A stretch of 61,488 nucleotides of DNA from Candidatus Nitrosopolaris wilkensis (GTDB taxonomy: Archaea; Thermoproteota; Nitrososphaeria; Nitrososphaerales; Nitrososphaeraceae). Position 1 is the first letter of the stretch. Each line of letters begins with the position of its first letter. The stretch is taken from contig QHBN01000208.1 of assembly GCA_003176995.1 (NCBI GenBank), positions 1 through 61,488 on the forward strand, written 5' to 3'. Below the pieces are notes generated by a model that did no database searches, was not told the origin of the DNA, and saw nothing but the letters and a program-made list of their open reading frames with translations. Below, piece by piece: positions 49,090 to 57,877 of this stretch. A program made the translations under genes and the position numbers.

Positions 49090-50814
49090 CTACCAATATT
49101 TAGCCTTGATAGTTTCAATTACTCGTTCGTGTTCAAGGCCCTTCTTCCTTGCATATCTCTCCATTGCGCCGAGCGGCACCCCACCTAATGATCTGGCCAG
49201 CGCTGCAAAGAAGAGGTTCTTTATCGGGTTCTCACGACCTACCTTGCGCATGAACTTTTGAATCCCATGCTTGAAGTTGTGTTGCCATGTCTTGTACATT
49301 ACCCCTAGTTTTGGAGCATCAATTGAATTGCCGATATCGAAAAATGCGGATTTCTCCAAGAGCCCTATTGGGACAAATGTAAGAGGAGTCACCGTGAACT
49401 TGGAATCTGGCTGTTCGATTTCGAGCTCATGGATAAGCCTTATAGTCTCCCAGCTATCTTCTGGAGTCTCGTCGTTATTGAGTCCCATGATTATGGTGAA
49501 AGCAGGTACCCAGTAGTTTTCGTTGAGAGTCTTTACGGCATTCTTGACAACCCAATGCCATTCTGCTGGTTGATAAGGAGCTAATTTTCTGTCTGCGTAT
49601 TTTCCAATCAGCCTAACACTCCCTGTTTCTAATCCGCATTGAATGCCTATATGATTAGAAGGGCTAGCTTTGATAATTTTAGATACGTTAGGAACCAGTC
49701 TTTCATCAGCGAGTGCTCCAGCAAGGGTTCCATGTGTGGGGTTTGTATGTTCAACACCTGTGGCCATGATACCCTTGAACAGCTCCTCGATAGCTTCTCT
49801 GTTTGGCTGCATGTTCTTTGTTGTCCTTGGATTTAACCCATAAACGAAAATATCGTCACTATGAACCCATGCATTCTTTAACCCACCATATTTCATGTTG
49901 ATTTCGATTTCTTTCTGCACCTTCTCAACCGGATAATATCTCAATGGTCTGAGAGTCACATCGCAGAATTTGCACCCACGCCCGCAGCCTCGCATAACTT
50001 CAACTTGACCATGCATGCTTGGATTGATAATATTCGGAATCTCGTCAACAGAAGGTTGATCCCAACAGTGGATGAATCTTCCATGGTATTTTCTGCCATC
50101 TCTTGCAAATTCCTTAATCTCCACTTTGAATTCTCTCTTCTTGAATGGATTGGCTGTTTCCATCTCTCCATTAATAAGGGCATCAAAGAATCGGCCTCCA
50201 GTGCCATCGATCTCAGGTCCTATGCCACCAAGATCGCCTTCAACAATACCATAAAGCTCATATTCTTCAATTTTTGCTGGGTCATAATTATATTGCCAAG
50301 TTCCAGAAGCACCTGCGAGTATTTTGGCTTTGCTTCCATTTTTTCGTTTTGCTGCTACAATCCTCTGATGTAGATCTCTGCTGTAAAACTCGTCATAAGA
50401 CATTTGTTTCCTACCGTATGTAAAAGTCATAGTTACTGGCCCCATGCCAAGGGGATCCATTTCATATGTCCCGACCACTTCTGTTTCTGGACCAATAAAT
50501 TTTTCAATATGATCTGGATGTGCGACTACAACTTGATCTCGGGTATAACCATCCCTCACCAAAGCAGCTTCAACTTTCCGTAGACCATAAGGAGCATAAT
50601 TAGCACGTCCATCCGTTTGCTCTATAGGATTGCAGATAAAGTCAAATAGTACCTTCGGTGTCACCTGTTGTCCTAGGACACGATACCAGAACGTGTTATG
50701 ATTTCTATCTGGATCGAGCGCTGGCGCACAACCAAAAAACGATGCAAGAGAGATTCCCCTGTACGGAGACATTAGAGTACGGTCTGCACTAAGCACTACT
50801 TTGGGATATTTCAT
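49090..50814 (-). CDS. Radical SAM protein with N-terminal B12-domain-like region (possible tetraether ring synthase)
   Basis: A 574-residue radical SAM enzyme. The [4Fe-4S] site is MRGCGRGCKFCDVTLRPLRY (Cx3Cx2C, near residue 280). Residues 1-260 look like the degenerate cobalamin-domain region of the same families (SADRTLMSPYRGISLASFFG, ILAGASGTWQYNYDPAKIEE), and the C-terminal ~200 residues continue the barrel (NHIGIQCGLETGSVRLIGKY). GDGT ring synthases (GrsA/GrsB) of archaea have this size and architecture and would fit a tetraether-lipid maker, but other roles are possible. Confidence 0.7.
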   Translation of the reverse strand: MKYPKVVLSADRTLMSPYRGISLASFFGCAPALDPDRNHNTFWYRVLGQQVTPKVLFDFICNPIEQTDGRANYAPYGLRKVEAALVRDGYTRDQVVVAHPDHIEKFIGPETEVVGTYEMDPLGMGPVTMTFTYGRKQMSYDEFYSRDLHQRIVAAKRKNGSKAKILAGASGTWQYNYDPAKIEEYELYGIVEGDLGGIGPEIDGTGGRFFDALINGEMETANPFKKREFKVEIKEFARDGRKYHGRFIHCWDQPSVDEIPNIINPSMHGQVEVMRGCGRGCKFCDVTLRPLRYYPVEKVQKEIEINMKYGGLKNAWVHSDDIFVYGLNPRTTKNMQPNREAIEELFKGIMATGVEHTNPTHGTLAGALADERLVPNVSKIIKASPSNHIGIQCGLETGSVRLIGKYADRKLAPYQPAEWHWVVKNAVKTLNENYWVPAFTIIMGLNNDETPEDSWETIRLIHELEIEQPDSKFTVTPLTFVPIGLLEKSAFFDIGNSIDAPKLGVMYKTWQHNFKHGIQKFMRKVGRENPIKNLFFAALARSLGGVPLGAMERYARKKGLEHERVIETIKAKYW

Positions 50815-51536
50815 AATCTTTCCTTCTTCTCTAATCCACCGTTCTCTGGCATATAATTATACCGATGATTTGAAGTTTTTCTACTAATTTGTAGAAGGGC
50901 ATCGCTTCTGATATTATCTGTGTCATCGAGCTATCTTTCTAGTAGTATAGGTCGAACGAGCCTTCCGATCGTTCATAAACTGTTCACCCCAATGTGATCA
51001 AAATGCTGCCATTTTCGTTTGTTGAGCAGGTTTAAGGCATCTAGTTCACGCTGTTTGTGTATTTTCGACTACTTAATATCTCTCTTTAATACTCTCCCTT
51101 AAGAAGCACGTGATTGCAGGATATCTTCAAGGAGATGAGACTCTAACTGCAATAGGAAAATTGACCCACAACAGGAAAATTATCCTCAATCTAATCAGGT
51201 GAAAAATGCTCCAATAGTCTGGAATTAGGGCGATGTAGATCTAAACTTGATCGCCTCTTCAATTAGGTGTTGGTGCATGCCAGGGGAGACACGTTTGCAA
51301 GAGTAAAGAGAATCCCGCAAGCTCAGCTTAAGCGTTAAGAAATTGTTAAGATCGTTGATAAGCTAACTACATCTGCGAATCACGCATAGTGGCATCAGGT
51401 TTCATTCCAACAGTTCCTGAATAAGTCGTTTTTGCCCTAGCATCACCAAAATGCCCTATAAAGGGAAGAGATTAACATTAATGTCAGTAAGGAAGAATAT
51501 TTATATCATTTAATTTTACCTTTTGTCGAAAATGAA
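50815..51536. other. Intergenic region, no gene seen
   Basis: About 720 bp without convincing coding sequence. AATAGGAAAATT and AACAGGAAAATT recur 20 bp apart at 51150-51182. A TATA-like GAATATTTATATC (about 51493-51505) precedes the next small gene. Confidence 0.4.
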
Positions 51537-51821
51537 ATGTCAAACAGGGCATCCGTAAGCAATTATGAAGATTCAAACCCGAACCTCAGGTCGTCGGGCT
51601 CTCAACCGCCAGTATTCGTACTCTGTGAATCATGTCATTGGTGTGCAACATATTTGTATAAAGCTAGATTACCTTTAGATAATGAGTGTCCTCAATGTTC
51701 TAGTGATATGTTGTCGAGCTTTCCCATATTATCTACCGAAGCCTTCACATTCGATTACAGCGAAAAACGTGGAGTAGAATTAGAATTTAGGCGTAGAGAT
51801 AAGAAGATGCTGATCAGCTAG
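51537..51821 (+). CDS. Small zinc-ribbon protein
   Basis: A 94-residue protein. An N-terminal Ser/Asn-rich segment is followed by a zinc ribbon (VLCESCHWCATYLYKARL then ECPQCSSDML, Cys knuckles at about 29-35 and 51-54) and a charged C-terminal strand-helix. Probable nucleic-acid- or protein-binding zinc protein; no exact family known. A TATA box sits about 35 bp upstream. Confidence 0.65.
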   Translation: MSNRASVSNYEDSNPNLRSSGSQPPVFVLCESCHWCATYLYKARLPLDNECPQCSSDMLSSFPILSTEAFTFDYSEKRGVELEFRRRDKKMLIS

Positions 51822-52279
51822 TCAACTGGAAAGAATTGTATCGCGACTTGTAGATGCCGACTCTCTGTTTCATGATTATCTCATGTATTCCTCTATTGTC
51901 CCTCGATGCCACTGAAGCTCGGAATGGGTGAAGAATGAGACGAAATCAGAAACATCCCGAATCGCCTCATGTAGTGGCGTTACTCTGGGTTACTGATGGG
52001 ACGGCTAATGTACCTCACGTTTTTTTACGTTTTGGAAATTGGAATGTGCCGCTTTCTGTAATTCCTCCCTTATAGCATGTGGCTGCCGTGATACAGTGAT
52101 CGAACGAATAGCCTCGCTCGGGGATACGGGATCGAAGACCCACTACCGGGGACTTCTTGTACCTGTCTGGCACTCTCAGTTTCATCCACTAGACGATTCT
52201 AACTGAGGGGTTAACTAGTCCTAACTGGTTTAGTTAAAAGATGATCTTATGTAGATGGTAATCATACTGTAGATGACAG
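51822..52279. other. Intergenic region with G/C-rich stretch
   Basis: No gene. A balanced, G/C-richer stretch at 52080-52200 (CTCGCTCGGGGATACGGGAT, CCACTACCGGGGAC) could be a structured RNA; it does not fold by eye into a tRNA. TTAACTAGTCCTAACTGG with TTTAGTTAA (52211-52236) gives partial inverted repeats. Confidence 0.3.
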
Positions 52280-52957
52280 ATGGTAGAGAAAGAAAAAGTA
52301 AAGTGTGATTTCTGTGGGAAATCTTTCAATTCCAGAAACCAGTTGGAACAGCACAAGCAAGATGTTCACGGTGCGGTGAATAAGAATAACGTAATCATAC
52401 CCGTTAAGAAATCTTTCAAGCCCTCTAGAAAAGTGATTGCTACGATTGGCGTTGGCATTTTAGTCGCTATTGTTGTCAGTATTGGGGTGTATTCTGCCAC
52501 GGCACCGCATGTCCCGTCTGCATTAACAATAGGTGGTATACAATGTAGTTCGTTTGAGCAACTTGTTTTTCATATACACTCACATCTTGATATCTTTATT
52601 AACGGTAAGCCTTTCACGATCCCTGCGCAGATCGGTATTATACCTGGCAAATGCTTCTATTGGCTGCATACTCATGATGAATCTGGAGTTATTCACATAG
52701 AATCACCTGTAAATAGAAACTATACACTCGGACAGTTTTTCGATATATGGAATCAGAAATTCAATAACACTCAGCTAATTGATAATGTGGCGGCTAACCC
52801 TAAGAATACGTTAACAGTGTATATAAACGGCAGCAAAGTACCAAGCGGGACAAACTACAGAGGTATCAAACTAGGTTCACATGATGAGATTGCAATAGTT
52901 TATGGTACTCCTCCAACTACTATACCTTTAAGATATATCTTTGCTCAGGGGGAATAA
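52280..52957 (+). CDS. Membrane protein: C2H2 finger plus His-rich outer domain
   Basis: A 225-residue protein. Residues 7-30 are a classic C2H2 zinc finger (VKCDFCGKSFNSRNQLEQHK QDVH). One membrane helix follows (about 51-72, ATIGVGILVAIVVSIGVYSA). The outer domain (80-225) has HIHSHLDIFING, GKCFYWLHTHDESGVIHIES and TLGQFFDIWNQKF, a His-rich conserved module likely binding metal. A cytosolic nucleic-acid- or protein-binding finger joined to an exported metal-type domain suggests sensing or scaffolding across the membrane (inference). No enzyme motif. Confidence 0.75.
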   Translation: MVEKEKVKCDFCGKSFNSRNQLEQHKQDVHGAVNKNNVIIPVKKSFKPSRKVIATIGVGILVAIVVSIGVYSATAPHVPSALTIGGIQCSSFEQLVFHIHSHLDIFINGKPFTIPAQIGIIPGKCFYWLHTHDESGVIHIESPVNRNYTLGQFFDIWNQKFNNTQLIDNVAANPKNTLTVYINGSKVPSGTNYRGIKLGSHDEIAIVYGTPPTTIPLRYIFAQGE

Positions 52958-53096
52958 TATAACTCGTTACTTCCTACTTCCCCTGCCAACTTTCCCGACG
53001 CTCCCATAAAATGTGAAAAATGCAGTTACACCTTTAGAACCTGACAGCCAACATAGCTGCAAAATCATTCGTCTAAGGCAGATCCAATAAAAAATG

Positions 53097-53480
53097 TCAC
53101 ATCACGATGAGTTGGACATTGTCCATATTCTTGTTAGCTTGGAATTTTTTAGTCATTTCTTTCACCTCGCGTGCATCACCTCTAAGAAGGAATATTTCAA
53201 GGCATCTGTCTCTATCAATCTTGCTATGTAGATGCGTATTGATTAATTTATCGTAGACGTGTCTCATTTCCGTAACTTCATCATCAGAATCCTCGTCATG
53301 AATCGCTAGAAATAGTGCATGAAGCATACCAGTCAAGTCCTGTCTTTTTCTTTCTTCAGACAGTAAGTTACGAATGCCAGCTCTCACTATTTCCGACCTG
53401 CCTGAGAATCCATGCGATTTTTCTAATTTATCCATCTCATCTAAAATAGTGTTATTAAGTGACACACTCACTATAGTCAA
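53097..53480 (-). CDS. nikR: NikR-like metal-responsive regulator
   Basis: A 127-residue protein from TTG 53480. RHH DNA-binding part: IVSVSLNNTILDEMDKLEKS and FSGRSEIVRAGIRNLL (residues 3-40). C-terminal ACT-like metal domain: THLHSKIDRDRCLEIFLLRG. Candidate ligands are His74, His83, His85 and Cys93; in E. coli NikR the spacing between the second HxH and Cys is two residues shorter, so metal preference may differ. It is divergent from a tiny gene, with an inverted repeat GTTATTAA-N26-TTAATAAC between. Confidence 0.85.
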   Translation of the reverse strand: MTIVSVSLNNTILDEMDKLEKSHGFSGRSEIVRAGIRNLLSEERKRQDLTGMLHALFLAIHDEDSDDEVTEMRHVYDKLINTHLHSKIDRDRCLEIFLLRGDAREVKEMTKKFQANKNMDNVQLIVM

Positions 53481-53491
53481 CGTTGTTCAAT

Positions 53492-53533
53492 GTTATTAAG
53501 TATCTTATATACCTATTCATAGAAATTAATAAC
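53492..53533. promoter_or_regulatory. NikR-type operator GTTATTAA-N26-TTAATAAC
   Basis: Perfect 8-bp arms (53492-53499 and 53526-53533) with a 26-bp spacer in the NikR promoter region. The long-spacer layout is like other NikR operators. The half-site TTAATAAC also occurs in both palindromes before the znu operon (57818-57850). Confidence 0.55.
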
Positions 53534-53566
53534 AAATTTAAATATATTTATAATTGCGTTCATATT

Positions 53567-53665
53567 ATGATGGACTATGTCTCCGGGTCAAAAGCCGATA
53601 ATTGGTTGAATGACATCTCTATAAAAAGAGGAACGTTTGGAAAGGCATTTAAGCAAAAGCGCTGA
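53567..53665 (+). CDS. Possible tiny protein (32 aa)
   Basis: From ATG 53567: MMDYVSGSKADNWLNDISIK then RGTFGKAFKQKR. Charged and coding-like, behind TTTAAATATATTTATAATT (TATA region). Divergent from nikR with a shared operator. Could be a regulated micro-protein; function unknown. An in-frame ATG at 53483 would extend it through sequence that overlaps the operator. Confidence 0.4.
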   Translation: MMDYVSGSKADNWLNDISIKRGTFGKAFKQKR

Positions 53666-53814
53666 TCTTGTCTAGTCTTGTCTGTAATAGGGGTATTGTA
53701 ATCTCGTACTTTATGGCTCGTGGCGGAACAGTTATTATTCATATTGCTGGTATGCTATGGAATAAGGATTTTTATATGGTATCTTCAAATTAGTAATATC
53801 TCGAAAACGATAAA

Positions 53815-54771
53815 ATGACATCCATTATCTGCTCTACTGTATTAATAGTAATAATCCTTGCAACTAGTGTTCTTGTTTCAATTCTAAACGAAATCGATAC
53901 CGCTTCACCAACAAACACCGCGGTAGCAGCAGTAGCACCAGTAATATTCAAAAATAACAATAAGGTTACTGTAGATAAATTTGGTATAAGAGAAATTTAT
54001 CCCACTAAATCGAATGGAGGAAAGGAATGGTTTATCAATATGAGTTCTCCACTAACTGATAAAAGTTTCTCTCTTTCCGGTGGCACCGAAAAAACAAATT
54101 CTTCTCTAGAGAACGCCACCTCAACAAACGGTCAAATAATAAAACAACCTGATGGTTCATATCAAGTATATGGTGTTCGGAAAACCGGCAGATACGACTT
54201 TTCTGTGCGAATGGCTGTTAATGCGTCAGATAGTGCCAAATGGTGGAAGAATATAGAAATGACAGGATATGTTAAAGTTGTGTCTGATACTTCTAGCAAC
54301 GCTGCATTAGATTGGTATGCCAGGGGTCGTCTACATATTAGCAGCAGTCCTTGTGAAGGTATTGCTTATCATGCTGGTTTAAGAGCTGACGGCAGTGTAT
54401 ACTGGCAAAAAGAGATATGGCATACTGGTGGATACACAGACTTTAGGAGTAATATTACTGCCACCCATTCACTTCTTGGAAGATGGGTTGGTTTTAAGAT
54501 AATCATGTTTAATATAAACAACGATAGCGCAGTGAGATTGCAGACTTATCTGGATGATAATGCTACTAACCATTGGAAACAAATTGCAGATGTTGTGGAT
54601 AATGGTGGGTGGTATGCGAATGCTCCAAATGAGCGATTTTACAGTGCCAACTGTGGAAGATCCAAAGATTATATAGTAACAAACGCTGGCCCCATAGCCA
54701 CATTTAGATCGGACAATATGATATGGGACTTTAAAGACTTGAACATAAGAGAAATACAATCTCCGTCCTGA
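53815..54771 (+). CDS. Exported beta-sandwich protein (LamG/lyase-like)
   Basis: A 318-residue exported protein. Residues 3-28 are a signal or anchor (IICSTVLIVIILATSVLVSI). From about 55 to the end a single beta-rich domain (YPTKSNGGKEWFINMSSPLT, TGRYDFSVRMAVN, NAALDWYARGRLHISSSPCE, RWVGFKIIMFN, WKQIADVVDNGGWY) resembles concanavalin-like polysaccharide-binding or lyase folds. No catalytic residues can be named. Possible role: cell-surface glycan binding. Confidence 0.6.
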   Translation: MTSIICSTVLIVIILATSVLVSILNEIDTASPTNTAVAAVAPVIFKNNNKVTVDKFGIREIYPTKSNGGKEWFINMSSPLTDKSFSLSGGTEKTNSSLENATSTNGQIIKQPDGSYQVYGVRKTGRYDFSVRMAVNASDSAKWWKNIEMTGYVKVVSDTSSNAALDWYARGRLHISSSPCEGIAYHAGLRADGSVYWQKEIWHTGGYTDFRSNITATHSLLGRWVGFKIIMFNINNDSAVRLQTYLDDNATNHWKQIADVVDNGGWYANAPNERFYSANCGRSKDYIVTNAGPIATFRSDNMIWDFKDLNIREIQSPS

Positions 54772-54813
54772 CGTTAAGGTCGATACTGTAAAGCCACTTA
54801 CTACTAACACTAG

Positions 54814-55194
54814 CTCATCCATAATCCATACGTATTTGGCAATGCAACTCAAGACTGGATAGACAAAGAACACGATGTCAAGATCTTGTTTAGTACTTCA
54901 CCAGAATCTCCTTCAGTCGGAAATCTTACACAACTTAGTTTCAACGTGCAGGATTTGAAAACACGTAGCCCCACCTAAAGAATGTAAACGCTACTGTTAC
55001 AGTAATAAATAATTTTACAGCCAACTTTGTTGGAACCCCTAACGAAGACTTTTTCAATATTTAAGAATATATCAGTGTCTAACGGCAGTTTCTCTGTAAA
55101 GGACCATTTTCTGCAAGCAGGAACGCATCAAATCATTGCAAGAATTAACTCAAAGAATAATATATTTTCAGCTCTAGCGTCTGGCGTGTCATAG
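54814..55194 (+). pseudogene. Decayed exported protein of the TQDWxDKxxxVKI family
   Basis: The frame runs VFGNATQDWIDKEHDVKILF then STSPESPSVGNLTQLSFNVQ (frame 1), stops, resumes as VNATVTVINNFTANFVGTPN (frame 3) and again as NGSFSVKDHFLQAGTHQIIA then RINSKNNIFSALAS (frame 1), ending TAG 55192. The pieces form one soluble beta domain disrupted by at least two shifts. It may extend to about 55410. A second, truncated member is at 61242-61439, so this is a recurrent family in the metal island. Confidence 0.6.
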
Positions 55195-55668
55195 TGTTGT
55201 CACCACAGTAGTTACGATGGTAGATACCACAATTCAATATCGTAGTTTTCAGAAAATGGCGAACGTGAAACTTTGCTAGTTTTTCACCAGTTTCTGTTGG
55301 CCTAGACTCTCCTCTTATTAATAGTGCTCAATATTCAGTTTTCATTTATGGCAAGGAACCCCCCTTATTCCATCCCGCTTTCACCTGTGATATGATAATG
55401 ATTTCGTAAATCTTCATAGCACTAGCCATTCAAATATTTAGGACTTTTGGTGGCATGTCTTTTTCACCGATGGACTCCGTGCGTCTCCGTTTTGATTTAT
55501 CAATCCATCACCTTGATCGATCATGACCGAGATTCGAATTTAGAATATGTTGCAAATTATTATTTATGGTTGGTTAGATAGGAATATGTCGATTATTTAA
55601 AATCTTTAACTTCGAGTAAAATATTGACCCAACGTAATTATTGATTGGATAATTTTTTTGAGCCTTTT
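55195..55668. other. Pseudogene trail and empty spacer
   Basis: Up to about 55410, coding-like fragments possibly continue the exported-protein pseudogene. Beyond that, no gene or clear signal before the convergent minus-strand gene end at 55669. Confidence 0.35.
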
Positions 55669-56022
55669 CTAAGCAAAGGCGCGAGATGCTAGAATAGGAG
55701 AAGCTATTTGGAACTGCACACGTTTCATCAAGAGGCTATACTGGATGATGCAATTTTTAAACCTTGTAGTGGTTGTATATTCCGTTGTGCCAACCACATA
55801 CAGCCTTATCTTTGATTGGACAGCAGAAGGGCATAGCACAAAGTCATGAATAAAATGTTCAGACATTTTTTGAAAATTCTGAATTTTGTTCGATAAATCG
55901 GACCAGTATAATGAGGTCATATCTTGACTCAGCCATACCTTATTTAGATCTACTTTGTTCTGGATATTTTTCGTCTCCTCAAAAACGTCACCGATTTGGG
56001 TCTTCATTGAAGTCTGCATCAT
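55669..56022 (-). CDS. Uncharacterised protein downstream of Ni/Co permease
   Basis: A 117-residue frame whose ATG overlaps the end of the permease gene by 35 bp. Mostly helical (VFEETKNIQNKVDLNKVWLS, LSNKIQNFQKMSEHF), without membrane segments or known motif. The overlap suggests translational coupling and an accessory role in metal uptake, but function is not supported by any motif. Confidence 0.45.
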   Translation of the reverse strand: MMQTSMKTQIGDVFEETKNIQNKVDLNKVWLSQDMTSLYWSDLSNKIQNFQKMSEHFIHDFVLCPSAVQSKIRLYVVGTTEYTTTTRFKNCIIQYSLLMKRVQFQIASPILASRAFA

Positions 56023-56839
56023 GGTTGTGCTGTCTTGGGGAAATAGATTGATCTACTACCCTTCTTTTCCTTGTTGCAAAACCATATCCGAAAGCGCCAG
56101 CAATAATTATTATTGCTAAAACTGGACCTGTTAATGGTGGCACTATTTTTACATTAGTTATCACCGCATACGATTCGAAAGCTGCAATTATCAGGGCGAC
56201 CCCGCTCAATGCATATGACAGATACGTGAAGCCTTTGGTATTAAACATTCTAGAAAATGCTGAGCGAAGAACTACGCTATCCAAAGTATCAACTGGAATC
56301 AAACCCAAAGCAAAAAATCCAGCAAGCATAAGTGCTACTTGTACTCCAAGGGTTGCGGAAGCTACCACTGATAATGTTAGCGCAGAGATCTGGGTTGCAG
56401 TATCAAATCCTATACCAAAGACTAATCCAGTCACAAAGGCTGAACCAACGGGTCTTAAAATATGAGTCCTAGTCACTATTTTACTAGCAAGAATAGCTGA
56501 ACCAGTTTTCCCCCATCTCTTCATTGAATAGATATTAATTGCTCCAATTGTGGCTAAAGCAATAGCTCCTGTCACACCTCCCGAGAATGAAATCTGGTCT
56601 AGTTTGCCGCTCGTTGTACTGCCTACTATGTAAATTATTAGAAGCATCTCACTTAATATTGATATCATGTGACCTGCACTGAAACCAGTTCCTACCCATC
56701 GAGCACTTTTTCTCGCATTGTGCATCCTAACAAGATTATCTATGGCAGTAATATGATCAACATCAAGTGCATGACGCATTCCAAATAGAAACATTGAAGG
56801 AATTGATATGGCAACAAATGCCTTTAGGTCCGTTACCAT
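55988..56839 (-). CDS. Nickel/cobalt permease (HoxN/NixA family)
   Basis: A 283-residue multi-span membrane protein with the NiCoT signature RHALDVDHITAIDN (HX4DH, residues 23-36). Eight hydrophobic segments (for example TGAIALATIGAINIYSM, VALMLAGFFALGLIPVDT, GPVLAIIIIAGAFGYGFAT) alternate with short loops, including the GIGFDTATQI motif. It imports Ni2+ or Co2+, the former needed by urease and hydrogenases, the latter for cobalamin. It lies in the metal island with NikR. Confidence 0.92.
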   Translation of the reverse strand: MVTDLKAFVAISIPSMFLFGMRHALDVDHITAIDNLVRMHNARKSARWVGTGFSAGHMISILSEMLLIIYIVGSTTSGKLDQISFSGGVTGAIALATIGAINIYSMKRWGKTGSAILASKIVTRTHILRPVGSAFVTGLVFGIGFDTATQISALTLSVVASATLGVQVALMLAGFFALGLIPVDTLDSVVLRSAFSRMFNTKGFTYLSYALSGVALIIAAFESYAVITNVKIVPPLTGPVLAIIIIAGAFGYGFATRKRRVVDQSISPRQHNHDADFNEDPNR

Positions 56840-57013
56840 TATTGTCCAATGGTCATATTGATCAGTTTCAAATTGCCTCTTTCATCCTTACATATTATTT
56901 AAACAATACGATAGTTTATCCAACGCACTGCTCTGTAAAAGTAGTTATCAAATAAAGATTAAATGCTAGAGGTGAATGAATAAGTACGTAAAAATGCACT
57001 AGTGAAGTAAGGT

Positions 57014-57667
57014 ATGCACACATATGTCAGAACATTAACAAAAATTGCATCTAGATATGCTCCAAGTAGAACACTTTCTTTTGATTCAACCCATGTGATT
57101 AAAGTATTACAACTCTTAGAGAAGGAAGGACATGTAAGTAGAAACTTATTATGTCAAGAATTATCGCTGGGCGAAGGTTCTATCAAAACATTAGTAAAAC
57201 ATCTAAAAATGCAAGGTTTGATAGAAGCTACAAATTATGGTACCACGATGACTGATAAAGGAAGGAAACTTGCCTCAGAAATCCTGTCCTTAATTCCTGC
57301 AGAGACTTCTATTCCAAAATGCTCTATTGCATTGGGTAAGTTCAATTATGCAGTTTTGGTAAAAGGGTTTAGCTTTGCTGTCAATCTGGGAATAGAACAG
57401 AGGGACGGTGCGATAAGAATAGGGGCGTTGGGAGCTACAACTCTGTTGTTTAAAGGTGGTAAATTTATGATGCCTAGTATGACAAATCATGGTTCCCTCA
57501 AAAATGAATCCGGTATATACAGAATATTAATAGATAAATTGAAACCAGAACAAGACGACGTCATAATAATAGGAAGTGACAATGGAGATAGAAGAAGGGC
57601 AGACCTTGCAGCAAAGAATGCCGCTCTAATAACTATAATGAATCATAATAGACATAACCATATCTGA
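57014..57667 (+). CDS. HTH regulator with His-rich C-terminus
   Basis: A 217-residue DNA-binding protein. Winged helix at about 25-85 (LLEKEGHVSRNLLCQELSLG, EGSIKTLVKHLKMQGLIEAT), then a domain resembling archaeal DUF4443 ligand domains (KFNYAVLVKGFSFAVNLGIE, IRIGALGATTLLF). The C-terminus NHNRHNHI is suited to metal binding. Divergent from the Ni/Co permease and upstream of the Zn-type ABC operon, so a metalloregulator of these transporters is a reasonable inference. Confidence 0.7.
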   Translation: MHTYVRTLTKIASRYAPSRTLSFDSTHVIKVLQLLEKEGHVSRNLLCQELSLGEGSIKTLVKHLKMQGLIEATNYGTTMTDKGRKLASEILSLIPAETSIPKCSIALGKFNYAVLVKGFSFAVNLGIEQRDGAIRIGALGATTLLFKGGKFMMPSMTNHGSLKNESGIYRILIDKLKPEQDDVIIIGSDNGDRRRADLAAKNAALITIMNHNRHNHI

Positions 57668-57817
57668 CGATATATCAAGCTAATGTCGGGTGTTTTTTCG
57701 AAACTATGTTAGTCCAGTCCTACGAGACTAAGATCCCTGAAGTTCCAGTTATTGATTATTAGTTAATTTGTAGACTATCTATTGGTATTAATAAAATATT
57801 TATAAACGTTGGTATGA

Positions 57818-57850
57818 TTGTTAATAACAAAAGTTTATATGTTAATAACA
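57818..57850 (+). promoter_or_regulatory. Twin TTGTTAATAACAA palindromes before znu operon
   Basis: TTGTTAATAACAA (57818-57830) is a perfect palindrome with one central base; TGTTAATAACA (57840-57850) repeats its core. Centres are 21 bp apart, two helical turns, in the 210-bp gap before znuA. A TATA candidate AATATTTATAAAC lies just upstream (57795-57807). Best explained as tandem operators for a dimeric metalloregulator. Confidence 0.65.
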
Positions 57851-57877
57851 AGGTGAGTTGAAAGTAGGAATCAAATT

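Noticed and set aside
52080-52210. tRNA-like segment
   Set aside because: GATCGAA words occur but no acceptor/anticodon stems pair up by eye.
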